In this document: positions 55,710 to 64,000 of the stretch, one piece after another
Numbering within the stretch: the first letter of the stretch is position 1
Layout of the letters: the number at the start of each line of letters is the position of its first letter
From: Corallococcus carmarthensis
GTDB taxonomy: Bacteria; Myxococcota; Myxococcia; Myxococcales; Myxococcaceae
Assembly: GCF_003611695.1 (NCBI RefSeq)
Contig: NZ_RAWE01000017.1
Location: 1 to 64,000 of the forward strand
Direction of reading: 5' to 3'
DNA: 64,000 bases
Notes under the pieces: generated by a model
Databases searched by the model: none
Seen by the model: only the letters and a program-made list of their open reading frames with translations
Told to the model about the DNA's origin: nothing
Program-made: the position numbers and the translations under genes

Positions 55710-56132
55710 TCAGGTGTCGGTGTCGTCCGCGGCCTTCAGGCGGGCGATGGCTTCGGGCAGCCGCTGGGGTTTGCCGTCGCGCCCCACGCAGGCGTGCATC
55801 GTGCGGCCGGTGCACAGGAGCGTGGGGGAGTCACCGTCGCGCAGCAGCTCGTAGGTGAACACGAGTGACGCACGGCGCAACTCGTCCAGGGTGGTGCGGA
55901 TGAGGAGCAGGTCGTCGTAGCGCGCGGACGCCTTGTACTGGGCGCTGGCCTCCACCACGGGCAACAGCAGCCCGGTGCTCTCCAGTTCGCGGTAGCTGCC
56001 TCCGTGGGCACGGAAGAACTCGCTGCGGGCGAACTCGAAGTAGCGGAAGTAGTTCGCGTAGTAGACGACCCCCATCTGATCCGTGTCGCCGTAGATGACG
56101 CGCAGCCGTGCCTCGACCATTGAGGCGGCCAT
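55710..56132 (-). CDS. YbgC-like acyl-CoA thioesterase (hot-dog fold)
   Basis: The 140-residue product contains VIYGDTDQMGVVYYANYFRYFEFARSEFF, the YbgC/4-hydroxybenzoyl-CoA thioesterase signature with the catalytic Asp in the DTDxMGxVYY motif. The remaining strands LLLIRTTLDEL, LVFTYELLRDG and MHACVGRDGKPQRLP complete the hot-dog fold. It likely hydrolyses short acyl-CoA or acyl-ACP. The ATG at 56132 is preferred; a second one at 56120 is possible. It is divergent from the alkaline phosphatase gene. Confidence 0.9.
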   Translation of the reverse strand: MAASMVEARLRVIYGDTDQMGVVYYANYFRYFEFARSEFFRAHGGSYRELESTGLLLPVVEASAQYKASARYDDLLLIRTTLDELRRASLVFTYELLRDGDSPTLLCTGRTMHACVGRDGKPQRLPEAIARLKAADDTDT

Positions 56133-56213
56133 ATCAGGGCGGGGTGACGTGTCCAAGCGGTGGGCGCGCATGTTGGTTGCTTCTGTTCATCCGCCCGGAG
56201 AGGCTGCCGCACC

Positions 56214-57833
56214 ATGTCGCGCCTGCTCGCCACCCTCCTCGTCCTGTTCGCCCTGCCCGCCTCCGCCAAGGCCCCGAAGCTCACCCTGTTCATCAGCGTG
56301 GACGCCATGGGCAGCGACCTCCTGTTGAGAAGCCGTCCGCGCCTGACGGGCGGCCTGGGCCGGCTGCTCTCCACGGGCGCGTACTACCCCTACGCCCGGT
56401 ACGCCTACGCGGAGGCGCGCACGGCCCCGGGGCACGCGACGCTGGCCACGGGCGCGAACCCCTGGCGCCACGGCATCGTGGACAACGACATCTACGACCG
56501 CGCGACCGGACAGGCGGTGCAGGTCTACACGGACCCGACGCATCCGGTGCTGAACGGGGAGACGCCCCCGGGGTCGGACACGAGCCCGGTGAACCTGATG
56601 GCGGAGACGCTGGCGGACCGGCTGCGGGTGTCCACGCAAGGTCGGGGCAAGGTGGTGGCGCTGTCGTTCAAGTCACGCGCGGCGATTCCGCTGGCCGGCA
56701 GGCAGGGCCAGGCGTGGTGGTTCGATGAAGCGACGGGCCGGATGGTGACGAGCACCTGGTACGCGAAGGCCGAGCCCGCGTGGATGCAGGCGTTCAACGC
56801 GCGCAAGCTGGCGGACGCGAGCTTCAGCAAGACGTGGGAGCTGTTGCGTCCGCGCGCTGAATACGTGGGCGACGACGACCGTGCGGTGGAGCCGGAGGCC
56901 TACGGCATGGGTCGGGTGTTCCCGCACGCGCTGAAGGGTGGGCTCCAGGCGCCCGGGCCGGCGTCGTACCGGGCCTTCTCCGTGTCGCCGTTGTCGCATG
57001 ACCTGCTGGTGCAGGCAGCGACGGCAGCGCTGGAGGGTGAAGGTCTGGGGAAGGACGACGTGCCGGACATCCTGGCGGTGAGCTTCAGCGGCACGGACGC
57101 GGTGTTCCACGCGTTCGGGCCGTACTCCTGGGAGATGCAGGACACGATGCTGCGGTTGGATCAGGCGATGGGTGAGCTCATCGCCGCCGCCGAGCGCGCG
57201 GCCGGAGGGAAGGCGAACCTGGTCATCGCGCTGTCCGCGGACCACGGTGGCGCGGAGATTCCGGAAGCGTGGGCGCAGGCGGGCCTGCCCGCGGCACGGC
57301 TCAATCCGGTGGAGGCGGCGAAGGGTCTGGCGCAGGAGCTGAAGACGAAGTTCGGCGTGGACGTGACGGTGAAGCTGCTGGAGCTGGACGTGCACCTGGG
57401 TGGCAAGGCGCTGGAGGACGGCAAGGTGGACGCGGTGGCGGTGCGGCGCGCGGCGGCGGCGTGGCTGGCGAAGCAGCCCTTCGCGGTGTGGGCGTTGGCG
57501 AAGGACGACCTGGCCACGGCACCGGACCCGGATGGGCTCCTGGCTGCGATGCGGCGCGGCTACTACCCGATGCGCAGCGGCGACGTGGTCTTCATGGCGA
57601 AGCCCTTCCAGGTCATCAGCGACTATCCGCGCGGCACGAACCACGGCACGCCGTACTCGTATGACACGCAGGTGCCGGTGGTGTTCGCGGGCAAGGGCGT
57701 GAAGCCGGGTCTGTACCTGGAGGAGATCAACCCCGTGGACGTGGCGCCCACGCTGTCCGCACTGCTGGAGATGGGGATGCCCGCGTCGGCGGAGGGCAAG
57801 CCGCGCGCGGAGGCGCTCACGGGCGCGCGGTGA
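56214..57833 (+). CDS. Alkaline phosphatase family protein (PafA-like)
   Basis: The 539-residue product has a signal peptide (MSRLLATLLVLFALPASA) and the type I phosphodiesterase/alkaline phosphatase core: SVDAMGSD (Asp30), RTAPGHATLATG (Thr70 nucleophile), SFSGTDAVFHAFGP and SADHGGAE (metal ligands) and NHGTPYSYDTQVPVVFAG. This is the periplasmic phosphate-ester hydrolase class with Thr nucleophile. It would release phosphate from monoesters. The ATG at 56214 begins the signal peptide. Monocistronic and followed by a hairpin. Confidence 0.92.
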   Translation: MSRLLATLLVLFALPASAKAPKLTLFISVDAMGSDLLLRSRPRLTGGLGRLLSTGAYYPYARYAYAEARTAPGHATLATGANPWRHGIVDNDIYDRATGQAVQVYTDPTHPVLNGETPPGSDTSPVNLMAETLADRLRVSTQGRGKVVALSFKSRAAIPLAGRQGQAWWFDEATGRMVTSTWYAKAEPAWMQAFNARKLADASFSKTWELLRPRAEYVGDDDRAVEPEAYGMGRVFPHALKGGLQAPGPASYRAFSVSPLSHDLLVQAATAALEGEGLGKDDVPDILAVSFSGTDAVFHAFGPYSWEMQDTMLRLDQAMGELIAAAERAAGGKANLVIALSADHGGAEIPEAWAQAGLPAARLNPVEAAKGLAQELKTKFGVDVTVKLLELDVHLGGKALEDGKVDAVAVRRAAAAWLAKQPFAVWALAKDDLATAPDPDGLLAAMRRGYYPMRSGDVVFMAKPFQVISDYPRGTNHGTPYSYDTQVPVVFAGKGVKPGLYLEEINPVDVAPTLSALLEMGMPASAEGKPRAEALTGAR

Positions 57834-57857
57834 GCGCTGCGCCCACCTGAAAAGCAA

Positions 57858-57892
57858 AGGGCAGGTCGAGTCGGCTTCCACCGGCCTGCCCT
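57858..57892. terminator. Hairpin between the alkaline phosphatase and nadC genes
   Basis: AGGGCAGG (57858-57865) pairs with CCTGCCCT (57885-57892) across 19 bases that can also pair in part. It lies between convergent genes and could serve both. Confidence 0.6.
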
Positions 57893-57923
57893 GCCCTCCA
57901 ACAGCTTGGAATGAAGCCTTGCT

Positions 57924-58802
57924 TCAGCCCTGCGCGGAGCGGGGCTTGCGCGAGGGCTTCTTCGTCGTCGCGATCTCCAGCGACAGGTCCATGGCCCGCG
58001 CCGAGTGCGTCAGCGCGCCCATCGACACGAAGTCCACGCCCAGCTTCGCCAGCCGGGGCAGCCGATCCAACGTGACGCCGCCCGATACTTCGATGGGCAC
58101 GCGGCTCGCCGTCAGCTTCACCGCTTCGCGGATCTGCGTGTCGTCCATGTTGTCCAACATGACGACGTCCGCGCCCGCGGCGATGGCCTCCTCCAGCTGC
58201 TTGAAGTTGGTGACCTCCACTTCAATCTTCACCAACCGGGGACCATTCAGCTTCGCGCGGCGGACCGCTTCCGTGATGTCACCACCCACGGCCGCGATGT
58301 GGTTGTCCTTGATGAGGATGCCGTCGAAGAGGCCGAAGCGGTGGTTGGACGCGCCGCCCATGCGGACCGCGTGCTTCGCGAGGCCCCGCATGCCCGGCGG
58401 CGTCTTGCGCGTGTCCAACACCCGCAGCTTCGACCCCCGCACGGAGGTCATCGCCTGCTGGGCCAGCGTCGCGATGCCGGCGGCGCGCTGCACCAGGTTG
58501 AGCGCGGTGCGCTCGGCGGCCAGCAGCGAGCGCAGCTTGCCGTGGACGCGCGCGGCGACCACCTTCGGTTTGATCTCCTCGCCGTCGCGCTTGAGGACCT
58601 CCACCTCCACCTCCGCGTCCACCATGTGGAAGACGCGGACGAAGGCATCCAGGCCGGCGACGATCATCTGCTCCTTCGCGACCAGCTCACCGCTGCCCTC
58701 CGCGTCGGCGGGGACCACCGCCAGCGAGGTGACGTCCCCCGCCGCGCCCAGGTCCTCGTCGAGGGACAGCGCGATGAGCCGATCGAGATAATCCTGCTGC
58801 AC
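57924..58802 (-). CDS. nadC: Quinolinate phosphoribosyltransferase (NAD synthesis)
   Basis: The 292-residue product is NadC, which decarboxylates quinolinate with PRPP to nicotinate mononucleotide. Visible motifs include ALSLDEDLGAAGDVTS, AERTALNLVQRAAGIATL, VLDTRKTPPGMRGLAKHAVRMGGASNHRFGLFDGILIKDNHIAA (substrate and PRPP binding) and EVSGGVTLDRLPRLAKLGVDFVSMGALTHSA. Length is normal. It starts 15 bases after the valS stop and is likely co-transcribed with it. Confidence 0.96.
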   Translation of the reverse strand: MQQDYLDRLIALSLDEDLGAAGDVTSLAVVPADAEGSGELVAKEQMIVAGLDAFVRVFHMVDAEVEVEVLKRDGEEIKPKVVAARVHGKLRSLLAAERTALNLVQRAAGIATLAQQAMTSVRGSKLRVLDTRKTPPGMRGLAKHAVRMGGASNHRFGLFDGILIKDNHIAAVGGDITEAVRRAKLNGPRLVKIEVEVTNFKQLEEAIAAGADVVMLDNMDDTQIREAVKLTASRVPIEVSGGVTLDRLPRLAKLGVDFVSMGALTHSARAMDLSLEIATTKKPSRKPRSAQG

Positions 58803-58817
58803 TTCCGCCTCCTACTC

Positions 58818-61800
58818 CTACCGGCGCGCCTTGCGCGCCGGCTTGCCCCGGGTGGTCTTCTTCGCAGCGGCCTTCTTCGTGGCGGTCTTCTTCCCCGCCG
58901 CCTTCTTCGCGGAGGCCTTCTTCGCAGGGGCCTTCTTCGCCGCCGGCTTCTTGCCCGCAGCCTTCTTCCCCGCTGCCTTCTTCGCGGCCGGCTTCTTGCC
59001 CGCGGCCTTCTTCGCGGCGGTCTTCTTCCCCGCCGCCTTCTTCGCAGGGGCCGTCTTCGCCGCCGGCTTCTTGCCCGCGGCCTTCTTCGCCGGAGACTGC
59101 TTACCAGCGGCCTTCTTCGCCGGAGCCTTCTTGCCCGCGGCCTTCTTCGCGGAAGCCTTCTTCACCGGCTTCGCCGAACCCTCCGGCGCCTCGCGGGCGT
59201 CGCCGCCCTCCTTGGCCCGGTCGAACTCGCGCATCGCGTCGTCCACGAGGCCCATGCTCATGTACGCGACGCCCAGGTCGTGGTGATCCGCCGCGGACAG
59301 CCCTTCCTTGGTGCCTTCGCGCAGCTTGTTGAGCGCTTCCTCCACCACCGGATCCGCAGGCTGGGGCGCCTGCGCGGCCTCCTCGGCCTCGATCTCGCCC
59401 TTCAGCTCCTGGCCCAGGTTCACTTCTTCGCCCTTCGGTGCCGACGGCTCGGTGGCCACCTTCACCTGGGCGCTCTCGGGCGCGATGGACTCGGACGCTT
59501 CAGGGGCTTCGGACTCGGTGCTGCCCGGCAACGGCGACGGCGTCTCGGACATGGGGGGCTCCGGGGCGATGCGCTGGAGGTGATCCTGCAGCTTGACCGA
59601 GCGCTCCTGGAGCTCCGCCACCCGGGCCTTGTCCTTCTCCACCACATCCGGCGGAGCACGGGCCACGAAGTTGGGGTTGTCCAGCTTGCGCTGCAAACTC
59701 GCGAGTTCCTGCTCGGAGCGGGCGATCTCCTTCTTCAGGCGGTCGCGCTCCGCGTCCAGATCCACCAGGCCCGCCAGGGGCACGTAGATCTCCAGGTTGC
59801 CGCTGACGAACGCCGCCGCCTGCGGAGGCTTGGCGCCCGGAGGGCCCACCACCACCTCGGACAGGCCCGCGAGCGGCATCAGGTACGCGCGCCACCGCTC
59901 CAGCAGCTCGCGCGTCGTCGCATCCGGGCTCTGCACCACCGCCTTCACCTTGGCGGACGGCGGCAGGTTGCTCTCGCCGCGCAGCGTGCGCACGCCCTCG
60001 ATGGCCGCGATGACCGGCGCCATCTCGCTTTCCGCGGCCGCGTCCACCCACGCCGTCTCCAGCTGCGGGTACGCCGCGATGCAGATGCTCTCCGTGGGAC
60101 GGGACATCGGCAGCTTCTGCCAGATCTCCTCGGTGATGAACGGCATGAACGGGTGCATCAGCCGCAGGATGCGGTCCAGGCACGTCACCAGCACCGCGCG
60201 CGTGGTGTCCTTGGCCTCCGCGTCGTCGCCATACAACGAGCCCTTCGCCAGCTCGATGTACCAGTCGCAGAACTCCGCCCACAGGAACTGGTACAGCGTG
60301 GAAGCGGCTTCCGCGAAGCCGAACGCCTCCAGCGAGGCGTGCGTCTCCTGCGTGGCCTTCTGCAGCCGGGAGAGGATCCACCGGTCCGCCAGCGTCAGCT
60401 TGCGGCCTTCCAGCGGCGTGCGGTCCAGGCTGAAGTCGCCCATGTTCATCAGGGCGAAGCGGCTGGCGTTCCACAGCTTGTTGCAGAACGCCTTGTAGCC
60501 ACCCAGGCGGTCCATCGACAGCTTGATGTCGCGGCCCTGCTGCGTGAGCGACGCGAGCGTGAAGCGCAGCGCGTCCGCGCCGTGCGCGGGCATGCCCTGC
60601 GGGAAGCGGTTGCGCAGCGACGGCTGCAGCGCGTCCGCCTTCGCGCCCAGGATGACGTCCAGGGGATCGATGACGTTCCCCTTCGTCTTGGACATCTTCT
60701 CGCCCTTCTCGTCGCGCACCATCGCGTGCAGGTACACGGTGCGGAAGGGCACGTCGTTCATGAAGTGCAGGCCCATCATCATCATCCGGGCGACCCAGAA
60801 GAAGATGATGTCGTGGCCCGTCTCCATCACGGACGTCGGGTAGAAGGTCTGGAGATCCGCCGTCTGCTTGGGCCAGCCCAGCGTGGAGAACGGCCACAGC
60901 GCGGACGAGAACCAGGTGTCCAGCACGTCCGGATCCTGCGTCAGCTCCGTGCCGCCACACTTGGGGCAGGACTCCGGCACCGTGCGAGACACGATGACGT
61001 CCGCCGTGTCCTTCGAGCGCGCCTCCGGGGGCGTGCACGCCGTGCAGTACCACGCGGGGATCTGGTGGCCCCACCACAGCTGGCGGCTCACGCACCAGTC
61101 GTGGATGTTGTTCATCCAGTGGAAGTACGTGTTCGTCCAGGACTCGGGGACGAACTTCGTGCGGCCCTGCTCCACCGCCTCGATGGCCGGCTTCGCCAGC
61201 GGCTCAATCTTGATGAACCACTGCGGCGACAGGCGCGGCTCCACCACCGTGGAGCAGCGCTGGCAGGTGCCCACGCTCAGCTTGTGCGGCTCCTCCTTCT
61301 CCAGGAGGCCCAGCTCCGTCAGGTCCGCCAGCACCTGCTTGCGCGCCTCGGTCCGGTCCAGGCCCGCGTACTTGCCGGTGTCCTTCGTCATCCGCGCCGC
61401 TTCGTCCAGGATGGACAGCATCGGCAGCTTGTGGCGCAGGCCCGTCTGGTAGTCGTTGAAGTCGTGCGCGGGCGTGACCTTCACCACGCCGGTGCCGAAC
61501 TCCATGTTCACCAGCTCGCCGTCCGCGATGACGGGGATCTCCCGGTCGGTGAGCGGCAGCGCCACGCTCTTGCCGATGAGGTCCTGGTAGCGCGGGTCGT
61601 CCGGGTGCACGGCGACGGCGGTGTCGCCCAGCAGCGTCTCCGGGCGCGTCGTCGCCACGGTGAGGAAGCGCTCCGTGCCCTTCACCGGATAGCGGATGTG
61701 CCAGAGCGAGCCGTTCTTCTCCTCGTGCTCCACTTCCAGGTCGGAGAGGGCCGTGCGGCAGGACGGGCACCAGTTGATGAGCTTCTGGGCCCGGTACATC

Positions 61801-62312
61801 AGGCCCTCTTCGTACAGCCGGACGAAGACCTCGCGCACCGCGGCCGAGGACTGCTCGTCCATGGTGAAGCGCTCGCGGCTCCAGTCCAGAGACGCGCCCA
61901 GGTAGCGGTGCTGTTCACCGATGCGCGCGCCGAACTTGCCCTTCCACGTCCAGACGCGCTCGAGGAACGCCTCACGGCCCAGGTCGTGGCGGCTCTTGCC
62001 TTCCGTCTTCTTGAGCTCCTTCTCCACGACCATCTGCGTGGCGATGCCCGCGTGGTCCGTGCCCGGCAGCCAGAGCGCGTTGAAGCCGCTCATCCGCTTC
62101 CAGCGCGTGAGGATGTCCTGGATGGTGGCGGTGAGCGCGTGGCCGATGTGCAGGCTGCCCGTCACGTTGGGCGGCGGCAGCACGATGCTGAACGGCGGCT
62201 TGGAGGAAGGGGCTTCGGCGCGGAAGTAGTCACGCTCCAGCCAGTGGTTGTACCACCGCGCCTCCACTTCGGAGGGCTCGTAGGCCTTGGACAGTTCAGT
62301 CGTGTCAGTCAT
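58818..62312 (-). CDS. valS: Valyl-tRNA synthetase fused to a TPR-like and lysine-rich tail
   Basis: Residues 1-919 are a complete class I Val[17 protein letters not shown] (HIGH-type), [33 protein letters not shown] (KMSKS-type) and a C-terminal coiled coil ([24 protein letters not shown]). The open frame continues without a stop for 244 more residues: an acidic linker, a TPR-like pair of helices ([29 protein letters not shown]), then about 115 residues of Lys/Ala/Pro/Gly repeats ([14 protein letters not shown]-like), as in histone H1. An ATG at 59552 with GGAG six bases upstream could also produce the tail as a separate protein. Confidence 0.93.
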   Translation of the reverse strand: MTDTTELSKAYEPSEVEARWYNHWLERDYFRAEAPSSKPPFSIVLPPPNVTGSLHIGHALTATIQDILTRWKRMSGFNALWLPGTDHAGIATQMVVEKELKKTEGKSRHDLGREAFLERVWTWKGKFGARIGEQHRYLGASLDWSRERFTMDEQSSAAVREVFVRLYEEGLMYRAQKLINWCPSCRTALSDLEVEHEEKNGSLWHIRYPVKGTERFLTVATTRPETLLGDTAVAVHPDDPRYQDLIGKSVALPLTDREIPVIADGELVNMEFGTGVVKVTPAHDFNDYQTGLRHKLPMLSILDEAARMTKDTGKYAGLDRTEARKQVLADLTELGLLEKEEPHKLSVGTCQRCSTVVEPRLSPQWFIKIEPLAKPAIEAVEQGRTKFVPESWTNTYFHWMNNIHDWCVSRQLWWGHQIPAWYCTACTPPEARSKDTADVIVSRTVPESCPKCGGTELTQDPDVLDTWFSSALWPFSTLGWPKQTADLQTFYPTSVMETGHDIIFFWVARMMMMGLHFMNDVPFRTVYLHAMVRDEKGEKMSKTKGNVIDPLDVILGAKADALQPSLRNRFPQGMPAHGADALRFTLASLTQQGRDIKLSMDRLGGYKAFCNKLWNASRFALMNMGDFSLDRTPLEGRKLTLADRWILSRLQKATQETHASLEAFGFAEAASTLYQFLWAEFCDWYIELAKGSLYGDDAEAKDTTRAVLVTCLDRILRLMHPFMPFITEEIWQKLPMSRPTESICIAAYPQLETAWVDAAAESEMAPVIAAIEGVRTLRGESNLPPSAKVKAVVQSPDATTRELLERWRAYLMPLAGLSEVVVGPPGAKPPQAAAFVSGNLEIYVPLAGLVDLDAERDRLKKEIARSEQELASLQRKLDNPNFVARAPPDVVEKDKARVAELQERSVKLQDHLQRIAPEPPMSETPSPLPGSTESEAPEASESIAPESAQVKVATEPSAPKGEEVNLGQELKGEIEAEEAAQAPQPADPVVEEALNKLREGTKEGLSAADHHDLGVAYMSMGLVDDAMREFDRAKEGGDAREAPEGSAKPVKKASAKKAAGKKAPAKKAAGKQSPAKKAAGKKPAAKTAPAKKAAGKKTAAKKAAGKKPAAKKAAGKKAAGKKPAAKKAPAKKASAKKAAGKKTATKKAAAKKTTRGKPARKARR
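58848..59166 (-). repeat. Repeat array encoding the Lys/Ala-rich tail of ValRS
   Basis: Imperfect tandem units of 15-24 bases with CTTCTTCGC/GGCCTTCTTC on the plus strand encode AAKKxxxKK-type peptide. The repeat keeps frame and is likely length-variable. Confidence 0.85.
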
Positions 62313-62365
62313 TGCAAGCGGCCGGCCCCCGACGGGGCCGGCGGGGAATCAGGGGGGACTGCGAA

Positions 62366-63628
62366 TCAATGCTGGGTCTCGCGGTCCTTGATGAGCCGCT
62401 CCAGCTCTTCCCGGATGATGGTCTCCGCCAGCTGCGGAACGACCTCCCAGGCGATCTTCTCGATGACCTCGCGGGACGCCTTCGACAGCGCCTCGCGGAG
62501 CAGCGCCTCGCCGCCATCCGCGGCCGGACGGGCGCGCGCGGGCGGAGTGGCCGGCGAGGGTCCGCCGATGTCCAGGGAGATCTCCTCCGCGCCGGTGGGC
62601 TCGGGCAGCGAGTCCTCGATGCGGATGCTCTCCGGACGCGCCTGCACGGCGGCGGGAGGCGCGGACGGCGCGCCCAACCCGAACGGATCCCGGGCCCGGG
62701 CGGCCGGAGGCACCGCGGCGGGCGGAGGCGCGGCGGGCAGCGGCGCGGCGCCCGGCGGACGCGGGAAGCCACCCGGGATGTTCGGAGCGCCAGGGGCCGG
62801 AGGACGCGCGGCCATGCCCGGAGGCGGCGCACCCGGAGGACGCGCGCCCGGAGGCGGCACGGCGCCCGGAGGAGGACGCGCACCCGGCGGCATGGCGCCC
62901 GGCGGCGGCGCACCCGGAGGACGCGCGCCCGGAGGCATGGCGCCCGGAGGAGGACGCGCACCCGGCGGCATGGCGCCCGGAGGCGGCGCACCCGCGGGAC
63001 GCGCACCCGGAGGAACCGCGCCCGGCAGCGGACGCGCCGCGCCCGGAGGCGGAGGAACGCCAGCACCCGGAGGACGCGCGCCCGGAGGCGGCACGCCCGG
63101 CCCCGGAGGACGCGCACCGGGAGGCACGGCGCCCGGAGGCGGCGCACCCGCGGGACGCGCGCCCGGAGGCGTGGCGGCGGGCGGCGCGGCGGCCGGGGCC
63201 ACCGGAGCGGCGGTCTGGGGCAGCACGCGCGTCGCGGCGGACGCGGGCATCGTGTTGGACTTCTGGCCCACCAGGGCCTTCACCTTGTCGAGCAGGATCT
63301 GGCTCTCGAAGGGCTTGGTGATGTGGTCGTCCGCACGGGCGGCCTTCGCGCGGTTCTCATCGAACGCCTCGAAGGTGCCGGCGAGCAGCATCACCGGGAT
63401 GGCCTGCGTGGAGGGGTCGCTCTTGAGCGCCTCGCAGACCTCGTAGCCGCTCTTGCCCGGCATCATCACGTCGGCGAGCACCACGTCCGGACGCAGTTCG
63501 CGCGTGCGGGAGATGGCGTCCAGCCCGTTGTCCACCGCGGTCACCTGGAAGTCTTCCGTCGCGAAGATCATCCCGATCACCTTGCGGATGGTGAGCGAGT
63601 CGTCGGCGATCAGTAGATTCTTGGGCAT
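62366..63628 (-). CDS. romR: Polarity response regulator RomR
   Basis: The 420-residue product has a receiver at 1-118 (MPKNLLIADDSLTIRKVIGM, Asp53 in VLADVMMPG, HITKPFE). A Pro/Ala/Gly-rich linker runs from about 140 to 340 with PPGARPPG and PPPGAMPPGA units, and a short acidic, helical end (LLREALSKASREVIEKIAWEV...LERLIKD) closes the protein. The length of 420, Asp53 and the Pro-rich plus Glu-rich output region match RomR of Myxococcus xanthus. RomR recruits MglA to the leading cell pole and sets the direction of gliding and type IV pilus motility. The ATG at 63628 fits the receiver start. Upstream of it lies a CheW-like gene end. Confidence 0.87.
   Translation of the reverse strand: MPKNLLIADDSLTIRKVIGMIFATEDFQVTAVDNGLDAISRTRELRPDVVLADVMMPGKSGYEVCEALKSDPSTQAIPVMLLAGTFEAFDENRAKAARADDHITKPFESQILLDKVKALVGQKSNTMPASAATRVLPQTAAPVAPAAAPPAATPPGARPAGAPPPGAVPPGARPPGPGVPPPGARPPGAGVPPPPGAARPLPGAVPPGARPAGAPPPGAMPPGARPPPGAMPPGARPPGAPPPGAMPPGARPPPGAVPPPGARPPGAPPPGMAARPPAPGAPNIPGGFPRPPGAAPLPAAPPPAAVPPAARARDPFGLGAPSAPPAAVQARPESIRIEDSLPEPTGAEEISLDIGGPSPATPPARARPAADGGEALLREALSKASREVIEKIAWEVVPQLAETIIREELERLIKDRETQH
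62700..63210 (-). repeat. Pro/Ala/Gly-rich degenerate repeats in romR
   Basis: Units such as PPGARPPG, PPPGAMPPGA and GAPPPG alternate irregularly, encoded by GC-rich imperfect DNA repeats (CCCGGAGG and GGCGC blocks). The linker is expected to be unfolded and may vary in length. Confidence 0.8.
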
Positions 63629-63745
63629 CGGCTCCGGCCTCGGGGGGCGCATACCCCCCTGAATTCGTTTGAGATTTCGGGCGAGCAAGCCTGCCTGCAC
63701 GCCCTGTGTCAATCGGAGAAGCTTAGGATTCGCGCGTTGAGCCGA

Positions 63746-64000
63746 TCAAGAAAACATGCGCTGCAGGTCCAGTAACATCACCGGATCCGGCAGCCCCGGC
63801 GCCCGGAACGTTCCGGTCAGCTCGGCCGGCTTGAACTTCTGCAGCACGCCAAGCACCCGGGTGGCCGCCAGCCCTACGTTCCGCCCGGCCAGCTCCGTGA
63901 GGACGAACAGGTCCTCCACCCGGGCCGGCGCCCCCAGCAGCGCCGGAATCGAACAGATGGGCCACAGCGCCTGCGCGTGCGGATAGACGCCCGCCACCGG
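63746..64000 (-). CDS. CheW-like domain protein, C-terminal end (partial)
   Basis: The gene runs off the right edge of the window; about 84 C-terminal residues are visible. The sequence VAGVYPHAQALWPICSIPALLGAP...DLFVLTELAGRNVGLAATRVLGVLQ...LLDLQRMFS matches the second half of a CheW fold, with the conserved beta strands that follow the 'R..V.PV.DL' region. CheW couples receptors to CheA kinases. It ends 118 bases before the romR start, on the same strand, so a link between polarity control and a chemosensory pathway is possible but not shown. Confidence 0.65.
   Translation of the reverse strand, partial: PVAGVYPHAQALWPICSIPALLGAPARVEDLFVLTELAGRNVGLAATRVLGVLQKFKPAELTGTFRAPGLPDPVMLLDLQRMFS

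Noticed and set aside
58848-59166. CRISPR array
   Set aside because: The repeats are short, imperfect and contiguous, without unique spacers, and they encode the Lys/Ala tail of ValRS.
58005-63446. An 1813-residue plus-strand frame
   Set aside because: It is the mirror of valS, nadC and romR; its His/Arg/Leu-rich composition and lack of any domain mark it as a shadow.

Overview
The window is high-GC DNA from a predatory, gliding myxobacterium, most likely family Myxococcaceae (Myxococcus/Corallococcus/Pyxidicoccus group). The evidence is a 420-residue RomR polarity regulator with Asp53, a MYXO-CTERM (myxosortase) surface protein, a SitA-like lipoprotein toxin beside MXAN_0049-type immunity genes, a lexA gene preceded by a Myxococcus-type LexA box, many lipoproteins, DUF4388 and FecR proteins, and multi-domain hybrid kinases. 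Coding density is high and many operons use ATGA or 8-bp overlaps. All functions are read from sequence motifs; no searches were run.

Layout. 1-660: end of an IS66-type transposase, then non-coding DNA ending in a tRNA/tmRNA 3'-end-like sequence (a possible integration scar). 684-9884: methyltransferase, OmpA-like protein, two small lipoproteins, an overlapping PLD/hypothetical/pilin-like operon, a secreted HhH plus P-domain lipoprotein, and a thioredoxin-like (RedB-like) gene coupled to a membrane MCP. 10055-14846: a four-gene overlapping operon (2OG-Fe oxygenase, PIG-L deacetylase, glycosyltransferase, NodS-like methyltransferase), a candidate small biosynthetic locus. 15197-18862: PEGA lipoprotein, Ser/Thr kinase and FecR lipoprotein. 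19061-24541: trypsin-like protease, alpha/beta hydrolase, MshEN protein with tandem repeats, VOC protein, and a receiver-DUF4388 protein. 24525-33274: a three-gene surface operon (Ig-like protein, very large SdrD-B/beta-barrel protein, MYXO-CTERM protein). 33428-39611: FecR protein, HAMP kinase and an 1112-residue hybrid kinase, divergent from lexA.

40527-45824: a run of minus-strand genes in which a TolB-like/barrel protein and a TPR lipoprotein lead into a SitA-like nuclease toxin and two paralogous immunity genes. I regard this as the most interesting system in the window. 45879-49348: SDR, acyl-CoA ligase and ketopantoate-reductase-like protein. 49345-58802: core genes (LysM/M23 peptidase, surE, eno, an ADP-ribosylglycohydrolase-like protein, a 59-residue protein, SRPBCC protein, glpX, YbgC-like thioesterase, alkaline phosphatase family protein, nadC). 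58818-64000: a valyl-tRNA synthetase carrying a 244-residue TPR-like plus histone-H1-like tail, romR, and the end of a CheW-like gene.

The genes combine housekeeping (eno, glpX, nadC, valS, lexA) with typical myxobacterial envelope, signalling, motility and kin-competition functions. Apart from the left end and the toxin/immunity block, I see little sign of recent transfer.
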